Assembly (NCBI RefSeq): GCF_017591425.1
Contig: NW_024467106.1
Span: forward strand, 20,822,501 to 20,886,500
Direction of reading: 5' to 3'
Length of the DNA: 64,000 nucleotides
Source of the DNA: Ochotona curzoniae
Taxonomy: Eukaryota; Chordata; Mammalia; Lagomorpha; Ochotonidae
A program made the position numbers and the translations under genes. Positions 1 through 11,700 of the stretch are shown here, piece after piece. The notes below the pieces were generated by a model that searched no databases, was not told the origin of the DNA, and was given only the letters and a program-made list of their open reading frames with translations. Within the stretch, counting starts at the first letter, position 1. Every line of letters begins with the position of its first letter.

Positions 1-424
1 GAAACTCTCCTTCTGGAAGAGGGAAGGTCATGAGTCAGGTGTCCCGGTTGGAATCTCTGACTTCCTTGGGATTGGGAAGGAAGGGAGACTCAGTTGGCCT
101 TATCAGAGTCCTCAGCTATACTGTCCCATGATTTCAGCCAGACTGCACAAGGTGTTCAGTCCGACTTGAAGTCCTCTCTGTGAATTCCTGTAATGCCTGA
201 GTATTGCATAAAAAAGTTTGCTTTGAGATGGATGTATTTGGGCTTCCATCTTGGTGCTCTCATATGTTACCAGGGGCTCCAAAGGAGCCTCCTAGGGCCT
301 TACTGAGTAGTGTGGCTGCTTTTCTAAGTAGGTGATGATAATTTATTCCTTTCTTTACTTCTAGGTGGAAAGATACTTAAGCCATGAATTTTAGAAAAGA
401 GACATAATAGGGTGTTTTATTAGG
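1..424. other. Unassigned sequence
   Basis: No coding frame, RNA gene or recognisable repeat seen. It runs directly into a MIR remnant on its right. Confidence 0.5.
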
Positions 425-640
425 AAGGGAGAGGGAACTGTTTATATTAAATACCATTTGTGTGTCAGATGTCACACTGGTACTTCCCTTTTCATGTCTC
501 ATTTCATCCTTATGGGAAACCCCTGAAGTTAATATCATCCACATTTTACAGATGAGGCGCTTTATGTAACCATGGAGTGACATCCGAGTCCCTCTATGTC
601 CAAGATAGTTCTGGGTCACAATGACTGCCCTCAGATGGCC
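425..640 (-). repeat. MIR SINE remnant
   Basis: Read on the minus strand it follows the MIR core and tail. The plus strand shows the characteristic inverse string ATTTTACAGATGAGG at about 543-557, preceded by a CATTTCATCCTTATGGGAA-like segment, in the order expected of a reversed MIR. The copy is heavily diverged, as expected of a repeat predating the placental radiation. Ends are approximate. Confidence 0.65.
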
Positions 641-1518
641 ATTAAGAAAGCCATCTTCTGCTCTCGAAAGTTAGCAATACAAGTTAGATGCTCACCTCAG
701 CATGCTGAGAGCCAGAAGCACATGAAGTGCTTTGCTTTCTCTGCCAGGTTGGGTCCTAGCTCATTCTTCCTCTGTAGTTGTAGGTGGGAGGAATTTCAGT
801 GGTAGTTTCATGCTCCATTTCTGTACTGCTACAAAGCTGTACTTACTTGCTCAGAATCAAGCAAGAGACTCCCTGGCAATTTCTTGAGCCCTGCATGGAG
901 TTCTTACGATAATGCCAGTTCATCTCTGAGTGAGGATGTCTGTCTGTAACTGAAGCTATAGGAGGAGAGAACCATTGATTATGTGTATGTCTGATATAGT
1001 CATTAATTCATAAACATATTTATTTTGCTTGTTTCTGACCACTTGGCTACTTAAAAGGGCTAGAGTAGACATGGGCAGGGGAGGATAGGAAGATGGAGCC
1101 ACAGAAAAGTTCTCCAGAAGCTAGCAGTGCAAATGGCAGAGGCCATGAATTAAGAATTGCAGCTGAAAGTACAGAGTTGAAGAGAGCAGCTAAAGAATAA
1201 AGACATTGTTAGGATTTGGAGAGAGAACCCATTTCCTGTCTCATGTAATATGGGAGAGTTTCTTATTGCAGGTCATCTTTGGGCATGTTTGCAGATTAGA
1301 TAGGATGTGACCCCACAAAACCTGGGCCAAAGACTCTCAGGCTGTGGGAGTACCATCAATGAGGCAAGACATCTTACATATCAGGTGCCAAGAACAGTTC
1401 AACTTTATTAAAATGAAGTTATATAAAGTCATGTGTGGTGGAGGGAGGAGTAAAATGAAAAAGTTTGGTTAGATTTACATTATAGATACTATGTATAATG
1501 GACTACAAATATGAGATT
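641..1518. other. Unassigned sequence
   Basis: AT-rich sequence with no recognisable gene or repeat. Short open frames here lack codon or domain signals. Confidence 0.45.
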
Positions 1519-1905
1519 AGTATTTATTTTAATTCTGTATGAGAGAGGAGTGGGGAGAAAGAAGATGGAGACAAAGAGTAAGAGGGAGAAGAGGACAAAG
1601 GAATGAGGAAAGAGGAGGAGGAGAGAAGGCAGCAAAAGGAAACAAGGTAGATGGAGAGATTGAGTGATATCTCCCGTATTTCCAGATGCTTGCAATAGCC
1701 AGGACCCAGGAACTCCATCCACATCTCCCACATAGGAGGAAGATCCCAAGTGCTTGAGTCATCACCTGTGGCCTTTAGGAATGTGCATTGCCTGGAAGCT
1801 GGATTGGAAGTGGAGGAGTGGGGACTTGGACCAGACACTGTAATATCTCATGCGGGTGTCCCAAGTGTCAACTTAATTCCTGTGCCAAATGTCCCCAGAA
1901 GGTGA
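1519..1905 (-). repeat. CSINE, old copy
   Basis: The T/A-rich left edge is the reversed 3' tail. About 120 bases of purine-rich sequence follow (the reversed CT-rich 3' segment, 1545-1660), then the body landmarks: CACATCTCCCACATAGGAGG (the reversed 'warm' body near 1721), GATCCCAAGTGCTTGAGTCA, and GGAAGCTGGATTGGAAGTGG near 1796. The tRNA-like head is much decayed. The long purine expansion has created spurious open frames on the minus strand. Confidence 0.85.
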
Positions 1906-2044
1906 AATGATCAACTCCTGTTATCGGGTGGAAATGTACCATGTTGAGGGAGACCAAAGGCATTGAAACCTGAATTTTTGAATGTGTTGCCTATGTCAGA
2001 AAGCCTGGAGGCAAGCTTTTGTTGCAATTCTTAATTTATTATTT

Positions 2045-2330
2045 TGGACAACCACAGCTGACATTTGAGTACTTGGGTTTGAGTCTCAAGTCTGTTTCTG
2101 ATTCTTACTTCCTGGCAATGCCCATCCTGGAAGGTTGCAGGTTATGTATCATCCAAGTAATGCCACTCATGTAGGAGACATAAATGAAATTCCAGGTCCC
2201 TGATTTCACTGGGCATTTGGGGAGTAAATTTTGGATCCTGGTATTACAGGCATTTGGAAATAGAGGAGAGATCTTTCTGTCTCTGTCTCCCTTCCCTTCC
2301 TGCTGCATCTCAAGTAAGTCAAAGGAAAGA
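2045..2330 (+). repeat. CSINE, old copy, plus strand
   Basis: The CSINE order is followed on the plus strand. A B-box-like GGGTTTGAGTCTC lies near 2077, a CTTCCTGGCAATGCCC segment near 2109, GTAGGAGACATAAATGAAAT corresponds to the 'gtgggagacccggaag' body region near 2171, and the copy ends in a CT-rich segment (2270-2305). The 5' end is eroded. It lies only about 140 bp from the minus-strand copy at 1519-1905, giving a tail-out inverted pair. Confidence 0.75.
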
Positions 2331-2335
2331 AAATC

Positions 2336-4469
2336 TCTTTCTAGAAGTAGTGTCGTTTTTATGTTCACATGGATCATGTGTTACTGGACTCACTGCCATG
2401 GAGGATGTTAGTGGTGTGATCCGGGGCATGTCGGGGAACTGTTGAGGGAGATCTTTTGCATCTCAGACTTTGCTTAGAAAGTGACTTTTAGATCCTCAAG
2501 GAAGTTTTACTCCCACATATCATCCATAATGGAGAGAACAGTGCTTAGAGAAGTGCAGCTGCCAAAGAGAACGTGAATGACAATTCTTAGCCCAGAGACA
2601 AGGACTATAACCATTGTGATTAAGAAGTAGAGCATCAGTCCTAAAATCTTTTCATTCCGACACTAAAATCTTGTGATAATAGTCTTAATGAGGTTGGTTC
2701 TGAAGAACCAAACACTTAACAGAAACAAAGCCTAATTGTATGTAACTCCATAGATCCACTAATTCACACAAGTTCGGAGTCAGTTAAGACCCCACTGATG
2801 AAGTTCTGGGAGCAATGCATTTTTTCCCCTGAAAAATTGCTAAATTACCTTTTGAGATTATACATGTACAGTATCTTACAGAAACAGCCTGATTTTTGGG
2901 GAGGGGGAGGGGGTGTAAGGGAAAACTACCAAAGAAGCCAGTTTTTGAAGCAAAATGCTAATGTTAGTACATTAAAACCCAATTTTAGTAATCTTTAATA
3001 ATTCTAGGTAACAAGAAGTAGCCTTTAGATAACAGGATACTGTGGTGTCTGACAAATCATAACAGTTCTCCTTTGGAGCTGCTGTGGAGTAAAGCATGCT
3101 GACAGCACTTTCACAGCAAGTAAAAGGGAGGTGCTGCTTCCCCGGAAATCAATTAGAAGTCAATAGTTTGATCATGAATATAAGCAAAAACTCGGAGGTT
3201 GGAATTACAGTCCTAAAGATGGCAGAACATCCCTCCTCTGTACACATCCTAATTCAGGTCAAGTCTTGTGAAGGAACTGATCATCGTAAAACACAACAAG
3301 AGCACTGAACCCACTGGGTGTAGACACTGTCCCTGCAGCCAGTCCAGGTGGAGGGTCTTCTCCAGCAAGTTAGTGTCTGGGCTTGTCTTGCCCTACCATA
3401 GACAGACCAACTGAATATAGCTCATTTCAGAGCAGAGCCCTGGGCATGTTAAGTAGTTTCTTCCCTTTTTTTTTTCCTGTTCTGTCTTTATAGAATTATA
3501 ACATGAAGAGACCCAAATTAACACTGCTGTAATAATGTAGAAGTCTTGTCATTAGTTGTGATTAGGACCAGTAGTTGGTTGGTTGTATAAAGTGTTGGTT
3601 TAAGGGGGAAAATGATACACACATAGTCTAAGCATTTAACTTTAGTGTAGAGCACAAACGTGTCCTTGCTGCTGCCAATCTTTTGATGTTATGCAGAACT
3701 TTTCTTTGGGTATGGTTCACTGGTTGTAGACATTCTTTCATCAACCACAGCTATAATGTAGAATCTGAAATTTCCAGATTTGCTTTCTTTAACATGGGAT
3801 AATGACTTGAAAACATTTGGGAAACAATTTGGGCATAACATCCTTCTAATTTTTTTTGGTGACTTTCCCCCCAAGTATTTATAGTTGTCTTATACATACC
3901 TTTCCCACCTGTTTACTTAGTGATTCATCCTTTTGAATCGTTTTTAAGTACTCAAGTTGTTTTTCACAGAAGTATCTTTTATTGCACTCGTATTTCATTG
4001 GTTTCCATGCATTGAACTTACATTGTGGAATTAATACAACTAATATAAGCACTTGTATGCAAATCCAGATGACAGGTGTAAGCCAAAAACAGACTGATGG
4101 TCCCTGCAGTCTCATCCTCCTGTTTGGTTTTGATAACTGTCAGTGTGTTTCTCAGAAGGACTGAGCAGTGTTGTTAACTCAACAAGTAGATTGTCAAGGC
4201 AAGTCCTTGCACCTGGGGTGCTTCCCTGTCCTGTTTTTCAGGATTGTAGTGCCCTCAGCACCTCCTTCCATTTCCTAGGATTCCTTGTGCCATGACCAGC
4301 GTGTTGTAAAACATCTTGACTTTTGGCTGGGAAGTTGATATTTTCTTGAGGCCTTCTTTTACTTTTTGTACCCATTGCCTCAAACTTTAGACTCTCAAGC
4401 TTTGGGTGCTTCTATGTGTTGATTTGATGATTGAGTGACCTTTAAAGGAAAGGTTCAGAGCTCTTTGTA
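2336..4469. other. Unassigned 2.1 kb stretch
   Basis: No gene found. Local oddities: a G-rich run at 2898-2913 (three G blocks of 4, 5 and 5 separated by single A), which could form a G-quadruplex only with uneven use of the blocks, and a T10 run near 3466. Several 60-80 codon open frames are isolated and overlap one another on opposite strands, so I do not call them. Confidence 0.45.
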
Positions 4470-4610
4470 TATTTTACAGAGATCATGGTGAAGATTAATT
4501 AGCCCCATGTTACAGGTGAAGTAGGAAAGACTGAAATGTCATATGATTTATCAAATACCATCACCAGTCTGGGTCAGGAGGAGGTGGGAATGCTTTCTAT
4601 TTAAGCAACC
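4470..4610 (-). repeat. MIR SINE remnant
   Basis: Plus-strand text near 4505-4600 follows the reversed MIR order: CCCATGTTACAGGTGAAG, then GACTGAAATGTCATATGATT, then CAGTCTGGGTCAGGAGG. These correspond to the reversed 'cattttacagatgaggaaactgag ... ttgccc ... gggttcaaa' path. Diverged. Confidence 0.55.
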
Positions 4611-4639
4611 ACCTGTGTCTTCTGACAGAACTCAGTAGC

Positions 4640-4865
4640 ATAAGTCTCAGGTGGCTTACTCTAGGTTTGGGCTTGACTCTGTGAGCTATCCGGTATCTGA
4701 CTGGTAAACAACAGCATGTTCTATAGTGCCTCTGAACTTCCTTTTATCTACATGTGAACTAAGGATAATAATACCTAATTTGCAGTGTTGTAGGAACTAC
4801 AGTGTTGTAATTTGTAGGCAAAGTACTCAGCATACTTTCTGCACACAGTGCATGCTCAAAAAGGG
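4640..4865 (+). repeat. MIR SINE remnant
   Basis: Direct MIR order: TTTGGGCTTGACTCTGTGAG (the 'ggctctgccact' core), TCTGAACTTCCTTTTATCTA (the 'cctcagtttcctcatctg' part), AAGGATAATAATACCTAATT (the 'ggggataataatagtacc' hallmark) and TAGGCAAAGTACTCAGCATA (the 'aaagcgcttagaaca' tail). Nearly the whole 3' two thirds survive. Confidence 0.85.
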
Positions 4866-4875
4866 CTACTGAAAA

Positions 4876-5235
4876 GTTTAAAAATTTATTTAACTGCAAA
4901 AGGCACACATATATACGCATGTGTCTCTGTGTGCGTACGCATACGCACACACAGAGAGGGAGAGAGGAAGTGGTAGTTGAGGGGAGAAAGTGAGAGAGAG
5001 ATTCCATCTGCAATAGCCAGGGTTGGGACAGTCAAAGACCGAGTCAAGTGGGCTGCATATCAACCCTAGCTGCTGGAGCCATCATCTGTTTTCAGGTTGC
5101 CCGTTAGCAGGAAGCTGAAATAAGGTGTCAGATTTGGGGCTTGAACCCACCATTCCCATGTGTGATTGTAGACATGACAATTTTGTGGCTCAGTTGCTAG
5201 GCGCATCACCTGTTTGTTCTGGGTTTTGTTGTAAT
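4876..5235 (-). repeat. CSINE with expanded, palindromic simple-repeat segment
   Basis: The reversed tail AAAATTTATTTAACTGCAAA sits at 4880. The purine-rich 3' part (4950-5005) and the body with 'gcagg aagctg' and 'ggggcttgaaccc' landmarks (5105-5145) follow. The B-box region is recognisable as GGGCTTGAACCC near 5136. The CT/GT segment has become TG/CA rich and forms a hairpin at 4925-4956 (see findings). Confidence 0.8.
4925..4956. repeat. Inverted repeat with alternating purine-pyrimidine arms
   Basis: TGTGCGTA (4930-4937) and TACGCACA (4942-4949) pair perfectly around the loop CGCA. CTCTG (4925-4929) pairs with CAGAG (4952-4956) after a two-base bulge. Alternating TG/CG steps are of the kind that can adopt Z-form. 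Confidence 0.8.
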
Positions 5236-5839
5236 AATATTGATGCTTCATTGTTAACCTGAAAGGGACTTTACACTGACTGTAATGATCAGGTGCTCCT
5301 TGGGAGTGATTGTTCTTTAGAGGATCACAGAACAGTGGCAGCCCTTCTCAATCTTTTTCCAGGTGTTTCTGGAGTTGTGCTGTTTTTGATCAAACCATGC
5401 AGAACAGTCCTGTTAATTCTGTGTAAAATGCTGGAATGCACACATTTCTCTATTTTTGAGTATCCAGAAACTTCACCTGGGATTTGATGATTGAACTAGT
5501 TGTTTAGGCTGAATGAACACAGGCTTTAGTTGAATTAGACTTTACATTCATAGTTGTGCTTCTCTGTGGCAGTATGAAAGTAGAAACCAAGAGTATTGTG
5601 CAATGAGAATTACAAGGCCTGAGCAGGAAGTTAGTGAAAGATAATGAAACATCAGCTTTTATTCCCATCTCTGGATGGGAATAAAACAAATAAAACAAAT
5701 AAGCAACAAGCACATCAACCACCACTTCAAACCTTTAGAGTGTTCCTAAGAGAAATGTTTTGCCTGTGGACAAACCTCATGGATATGTATCAGGCCTTTT
5801 ATGATTTATATCCCTAGTCTCACTCCTATCCTGGGATTA
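5236..5839. other. Unassigned sequence
   Basis: No gene or clear repeat. It includes a short A-rich duplication (AAAACAAAT twice) at about 5684-5701. Confidence 0.4.
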
Positions 5840-6120
5840 GACCTCTCTCCTCCCTCTGCCTCTTTGCCACCTTTGTAAGGATTTTGTATTTCAGCCCATC
5901 CCAAACCACTGTGCTTTCAGGTTGCTGTAGGACTACAAGTTACGACTTCTAGCCTGAAAAGTTTCTCCCCTCGTTCTCCAGCTGGTTAACAGCCATCATC
6001 CTTCAAATGCTGCCTTCTGTCTGTGGCTTTTCGAGGACACCTTTACTCAGCCCTTCAAATAATTCAATGCACAATTAGTAATCACATATGTGATGGGCCA
6101 TTACATGTACACGCAGGATC
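5840..6120 (+). repeat. Possible L2 LINE remnant
   Basis: AAATGCTGCCTTCTGTCTG near 6006, followed by GAGGACACCTTTACTCAGCC, resembles the L2 'caccttctccaggaagccttccctgac' segment. The stretch before it is compatible but very diverged. A weak call. Confidence 0.35.
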
Positions 6121-6236
6121 TCCACTCTAACATCTCTACCCTTGTTCTAGCCTTCTCTCTCCTCCTTGTCTTCCTTCTCTCCTTTCTCATCTCCTGTTTT
6201 CCTCTCTTCCTCCCTTTCTTCCTACTTTTACTCTAG
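6121..6236. repeat. Pyrimidine-rich (CT)-type low-complexity tract
   Basis: About 110 bases almost free of G on the plus strand, built from TCTC, CCTT and TTCC words. It is a candidate triplex-forming (H-DNA) tract but has no clear mirror symmetry. Confidence 0.75.
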
Positions 6237-7608
6237 AAGAGTGCTACATGAATGTCAACAGTCATATGTGGTAATTTAACCTAAAAATTAAAATAAAAAA
6301 TTGTATTCCCCAAATGTCTTTCAAATGTTCAGTAGCTCTTTGAGGCTGATGGCCATTGAGCAGGGCGGAGAAGATAAATAGGGTGTTTCCATTCTTGCAT
6401 GAAGTTCCTAATGAATGAGTCTGTGCTTGAGTACAAACTCCTTTGAGAATAGATGCTGTATCAAATTTAATTTGCCACACATAGAAACTAGCAAGTTTGC
6501 TGGAAATCAGTGAAAATTTGTGAGAATAGCAAGTCCTAGGTGAGATTGTGGGCTCTGCCTAGTAGGCTTGAATTGTTAATGCCCAGGCTTTTCAGGAAAA
6601 ATACCATCTTCCGATTTTCAAAAGTGTATGAAATACAGAGTTCTAGGATAGGAAAAGAGAAAAATAATTTTGGCGGACTCCTTTCTTTTAAAATTATTTT
6701 TTATCTATCTCCTGGTTCATTCCCAAAGTTGCCACAATGGGTGGAACTGGGTGGGGCAGGCAAAAACCATGAGTTTGTAGTTCTGTCCAACTCTCCCACA
6801 TGGATAGCAAGAGCTAAAAATTCAGTCATCCATAGCCTTCCTCAGGGCCATTAGCAGGAAGGGGGCCATAAGCAGGGCAACCAGGACTGGAATTGTGCTA
6901 ATCATGCTCAGATATGGGATATGGACCTTGCAAGTGAGATCTTAACTGGCACCTGAATGGACTCTCATTTCCATCCTGCTGTAATTTCTCTAATGAAGAC
7001 ATTTTCTAGAGGTGATAGGAAGCTGTTTAAGAGTGAAAGGAAGGAGATTTTCTTTTTTTTTTTTTTAACCTTTGATGAATGTCATTTGTTAACCCACTTC
7101 TATTCTGAGAAGTGGGGAAATGCTTTTGAAATGCTGAAACTTTGTTTTGACAGTTGGTCACTGAGGTGGCTGAGTTTCTTTGCCAAAATTCTTATCATTT
7201 TTGATGGAAGTGAAATATGCCTTCATTCTCTGAAGGAGGGCCCACGTTAAATGGATCTATTGTAAGCCTGTAAGATAAAAGCTTTTTATTTCTCTGTGGA
7301 GGCAGTGACATGAGCAACAAGATGGTGTGTATAGTCATTCAGCACCATTAGGCCAACGAAAGGTAATGCTCCTTTCTCCACAAGGGTGCCAGCGTTACAA
7401 GGCCTAGCTCACAGTCACCAGGATCAGGCTAATGAGTCATCAATTTTGGTTGGCAACCAGGACATATAAGATTAAGTCCAGGGTGCTCTGCCTTCATAGA
7501 GGTGTTTTTAAAACTCAATCTGAGTCACTTCTGGTAAAAGTGGCCAAATTTATCAAATCAGAATTGTCAGCCAGGGTAGGCATTAGTCACAATAGTGAAG
7601 GTGATGTT
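6237..7608. other. Unassigned sequence
   Basis: No gene recognised. A T-run near 7052-7067 could be a reversed A-tail, but no repeat body that I know is attached to it. A 97-codon open frame crosses this T-run, which argues against coding. Confidence 0.4.
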
Positions 7609-7888
7609 TGGGGTGACTGTTTCACATGTTGGAGTGGCTGGCTTTGAGTTCTGGCTCAGTCTCTGATCCTGGCTTCCTGTTTATGCATACAGTGCATTCT
7701 GGGAAGCAGCAGGTGATGGTTCAGGCAGTTGGGTTCCTGGTCCCAACTGGGGGAATCCTGCATTGAGTTCTGGCTCTCAGCATTAGCTTGACCAAGCACT
7801 GCCTGTTGAGAGGATAGTGAACCTGTGCATGAAATATTTCTCTGTGTATCTTTCTAGCTTTCAGATAACAAATAAATAAAAATAATGA
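7609..7888 (+). repeat. CSINE, old copy, plus strand
   Basis: B-box-like GAGTTCTGGCTC at about 7646, CTGGCTTCCTGTTTATGCAT, then GGGTTCCTGGTCCCAACTGG in the mid body, and the tail ACAAATAAATAAAAATAATG at 7868. The central 'agcagtggaggatggccc' segment survives as AAGCAGCAGGTGATGG. Internal divergence is high. Confidence 0.75.
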
Positions 7889-8414
7889 AGAAGAATCTTT
7901 GGATCAAGGACCTTGGAATTTGTATTTCTGCCAGGTGCCCAAGGTGCTTCAATATGTATTATGCATAATTTGCCCATTTACTTCTAGGTGAATATCTCAG
8001 TTTTGTTATTTGGATCTTAGCATAAAGGATTTTACTCTCTGATCATATGGTTGGAATTTAGTGTTGGATTTAATTATTTTCCTCAGGTACAGAATCACAG
8101 ACTCCAAGAGCTGAGAAGGACATTAAAGTCATTTATTCTCATTTTTCTGACACACAAGTTTATTACAGTAGAACCTTTGGCAGAGGGCTAAGCAACAGCC
8201 GCTTGATTAGTTTTGTTATTCTATAGGGAAACTACTTCCCTTTCTGGACTGTTCATCTTATTAGAAATTCCTGAACTGAGATCTACTGCCTTGTTGATCT
8301 GGTGCAGTCTTTTGGGAGAACAGAAAAGGTGATTTAAGACAATTAGAAAACTGCTGTCAAGGCTACAGGGACCTTAAAGTCACATTGTCCAGGTGATGAG
8401 ACTTATATTTTTCA
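7889..8414. other. Mostly unassigned; ancient-repeat signature at about 8093-8160
   Basis: AGAATCACAGACTCCAAGAG followed by CTGAGAAGGACATTAAAG resembles a widespread old mammalian interspersed repeat ('agaatcatagactccagagctggaagg...'). I am not sure of its family name. The rest is unassigned. Confidence 0.35.
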
Positions 8415-8815
8415 GCATTCATTTAGCAACTATTTGTTATGTGCCTTTTTGTTAATTCCTGTGCTCTTTGTTGGGAACAGAGAGGGACAAACAGTGAGCA
8501 TTGGAGGTGACTGACACCGTCATAGAAGCATGTGCTGCACTAGTAGCAGATGGACAAGAGCTAGAGGGGAAACTGTCCTCAGGGCAGAGGCCTTTGAGAT
8601 GGCTGAAAGGATGAGGAAGACATAAAAAGTTGCAGATGGAAGGGAAGAACCTCGTAGATGGAGAACCAAAATGCACAGAGGCGAGGCAGAAAGGGAATTT
8701 GGGAAATGAGGGACTGCAGTACAGAGAACAAGGGGAAGAGAGGTTGGATGGAGCTAGAGATGCAGCAGAAATGTGTGCCTTGCTTAGAATCCCACCTTCC
8801 TCCTAAGAAGAAGCG
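8415..8815 (-). repeat. L2 LINE 3' remnant
   Basis: On the plus strand this follows the reversed L2 path: CATTCATTTAGCAACTATTT, GTTATGTGCC, then GGGAACAGAGAGGGACAAAC (the 'ggcactggggatacagcagtgaacaaaacag' segment). Later it has CAGGGCAGAGGCCTTTGAGA (reversed 'gaaggcctctctgagg') and AGAGAACAAGGGGAAGAGAG. Diverged, with several indels. Confidence 0.55.
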
Positions 8816-8954
8816 GGGGTACCTTTATTCTTTGTTTGAAAGTCTTCATCTGACTGGAGCACAAATCTTGGGTTGAAGGTCAGGTTGGTGTGAGTTAGCA
8901 ATTTATTGCCCAAGTTTAGGTGAGAGGTAAAGGTGGGTTGTGTGAAGGCTTTGC

Positions 8955-9614
8955 TGATGGACATGAACTATATTCCAATTAAAAGACAGATTGACTGTAT
9001 TAAAAAAATAAGGCCCAATTGTACACTGCTTACAAGAAACTTATATCCCCTCTAAAGAAACACATAGACAGAAAATGAAAGGATAGCACAAGATATTCTG
9101 TGTGAATGAAACCCCAAAGATAAAAGTAGCCATATTTTTTTCAGACAAAATAGGTTTTACATAAAAGGCAGTAAAAAGAAACTAGAAAGGTCATGTTATA
9201 ATAATAAAGTTCTCATTCCAGCAAAATGAAAATAATATTAATAAATATATACATGTCCCATGTTAGAGCATGAAAATATATAAAGCAAATATTTAAAGGT
9301 CTCAAGGGAGAGTTTCAGTACAATAATAGGGGATTTTAATGCCTTTCTTTCAAAAATTGACAGATAATTTATACAGTAAATCAATAAACAGCAGAGATAA
9401 ATGCACCTTAGATTGACCTATAGAACAGTATGGAATTTTGCATCTTGCAGTTGCGGAATATACATGGGACATTTCCCAGGATATGTCGTAGAGCATGTCA
9501 CAAGTGTCAGCAAGTTAAAAATAATCAAAATTATGTTGACTATCTGACAACCATGTAGTAAAACTATAAATCAGTAATAAAAATGTACTTATCCAGGCAT
9601 TTGGAAATTAACTT
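8955..9614 (+). pseudogene. L1 ORF2 remnant, endonuclease part
   Basis: Decayed L1 ORF2 on the plus strand. It begins within the endonuclease domain: CCAATTAAAAGACAGATTGA (8976) and the ACAGACAAAATAGG-type block correspond to the 'INTPIKRH...WIK' and 'DKTDFK' regions. GGGGATTTTAATGCC (9329-9343) corresponds to the conserved 'GDFN' active-site region. All frames carry stops and indels. The copy is 5'-truncated (no ORF1 seen upstream) and is interrupted at the 'WKLNN' region by a CSINE. It continues at 9936. Confidence 0.85.
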
Positions 9615-9935
9615 TTTCTTAAGAATGTATCTATTTGAAAGTAGATTTTATAGAGAAGAAAAGAGAATGAGAGGCCTTATGCACTAGTTCACTTCCCAGA
9701 TGGCTGCAGTGGCTGGAGCTGAGCCAATGTGTAGCCTGGAGCCAGGAGTTTTTTGCAGATCTCCCACTTAGGTGAAGTCACCCAAGGACTTTAGCCATCC
9801 TCTACTGCTTTCTCAGGTCATAAACAGGGAGCTGGATTGGTAGTGAAGCAGCCAGGATGTAAATTGGTGCCCATATGGAATGCCACACTTCAGGCAGAGA
9901 ATTAGCCTGCTACATCACCATGCTAGCATCCCCTA
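9615..9935 (-). repeat. CSINE inserted into L1 ORF2
   Basis: The reversed tail AAGAATGTATCTATTTGAAAG begins near 9620. CACTTCCCAGATGGCTGCAG, CCTGGAGCCAGGAG and ATAAACAGGGAGCTGGATTGG are body landmarks, and the head ends near 9930. The L1 text CATTTGGAAATTAAC stops just before it and resumes just after it as TTCTAAACAGTCAATGGAT, so this CSINE is younger than the L1. No clean target-site duplication is left. Confidence 0.9.
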
Positions 9936-11700
9936 AGTAAGTTATTTCTAAACAGTCAATGGATCAAGAAGGAAATCAAGCATAAAATTAAAACTTAAAA
10001 ATAATTGCTGAAGTTAATGAAAAATTGAAATAGTACATACAAAAAGCTATGGGATATGTACAAAATAGTACTAAAGAGACTTTATAGAAATAATTGCCTG
10101 TAAAAAATACAAAGATCTCAAACAACTTGTTGTACCTCAAGGAACTAGATAAACAAAAACAGTCCATTCCAAAATGTGTAGAAGGAAAGCAAGAATACAA
10201 CTCAGGAAAAACAGATGACACAAAAGCTTTAAATAAACATGAAGCTAGTTTTTTTTTTTTTTTTGAAATGATAAAGCTGTTAAACCCTTAGACTAATTAA
10301 AAGAAAAGTTTCAACACATAGAGAAAAAGCAGAGACATTCTCAGTAAGAACACGGAACCGGAAAACGGAAATACATGGTAACAGTTTGGATGGATAAATT
10401 CTTGCACATAGGAGCCTCACATCAGGAATCAGATTATGCAAACTGATCAATAGTGAGTAGGTAGATCAGCAACGATAATAATGGTAATAATAACAAAATG
10501 TCCCAAGAAAAACCTAGGATCAGATGCATCACTGCTTACATCTAGTTAACATTTAAAGAAGAATTTATACACATTCTAAAATAGAAAAGGATTTCTTTCA
10601 AGTTTTTCCATGAGGTTAACAAAGCCTTGATGCTAAGAACAAATGAAGATACAACAACAGCAGTAATGAAGATAGCTACAGGTCAATATTTCTAATAAAT
10701 TATGTAAAAGTCTTCAACAAAATACCAGTAAATAAAATCCAGCAGCTCATTAAAAAGTTCATTCAGTATAATCAGGTGGAATTCATCCCAGATATACAAC
10801 AGCAGTTCAACATACATGAACAATGATTGTGATACACCACATCCCTGTAATGAAAAACAAATATGCGATCACATCAATAGATTTAGAAAAAGCATTGGAT
10901 AAAACTTAACATTTCTTCATGGTAAAAGCTCTGGTCAGATTTGGTGTAAAGAGTACATAGTTCAACATAATGAAGACCACATATACCAAGCCAACTGCCT
11001 ACATTCTGTTTAGTAGGGAAAAGGCAATAACTTTCTAGGCTCTAGAACATGTAAGGGTGCACAGTTTCACCACATTTGTACAATTTGTACTCTGAGTTCT
11101 AGATAGAGACACCAGACAAGAGAAAGGGCACCCAGATTGGAAAGTAGGAAGTCAGAGCCTCATTGTTCATCTATGTTGTCATAAACCTATATATATAGAA
11201 AACACCTAAGATGCCACCAAAAGGTTGTTGAAACTAACACAATCAACAGAGTGGTAAGATAGGAAGTTATTATACAAAAATCAGTAGAATTGTTCTCTAA
11301 CAATACTGCATTATCTGAAAAGGTGAAAGCAATCCTATTACCAATGGCTACTTAAAAAAGACCCTAGGAATCAATTTAACCCCCGAAGTTAAAGATAATT
11401 ATGAAAACTGTAAGTCACTGATGGAGAAAGTTGAACAGGGCACAGAGAGGTGGAAAATGTCTTACTCATGGATTAGAGGAACTAATATTGTTAAAATCTG
11501 CATGCCAAAATTATTTGCAAGTTGGATATAACTCTTACCAAAATCATAGTGACATTTTTCATGGAAGTAGGAAAAATACCACTAAAATTTCATGGGATCA
11601 TGAAAGAGCTCCACAAAACCATAAATGGCTTCATAGAGACGAACAGAAGGCTGCTTGACTTTTAACTATATTATGAAGCTGAAGTAATTAAAACAATGGA
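9936..11700 (+). pseudogene. L1 ORF2 remnant, reverse transcriptase and downstream
   Basis: Continuation of the L1 split at 9615-9935. Recognisable blocks, in order: the linker before the RT domain (10000-10300); the conserved 'HDQVGFIPG' region as AATCAGGTGGAATTCATCCCA (about 10770); the stretch that should hold the catalytic 'FADD' motif, here corrupted to TTCATCTATGTTGTC (about 11167); and the downstream 'LYYKA.VIKT' block as TATTATGAAGCTGAAGTAAT (about 11669). There are multiple stops and no catalytic aspartate pair, so it is dead. ORF2 breaks off abruptly at about 11700, some hundreds of codons before its usual end, at the junction with a repeat-rich block. Confidence 0.85.

Noticed and set aside
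2898..2913. Possible G-quadruplex
   Set aside because: Only three G blocks are present; a four-tract quadruplex would need one block to be split, so the call is weak.
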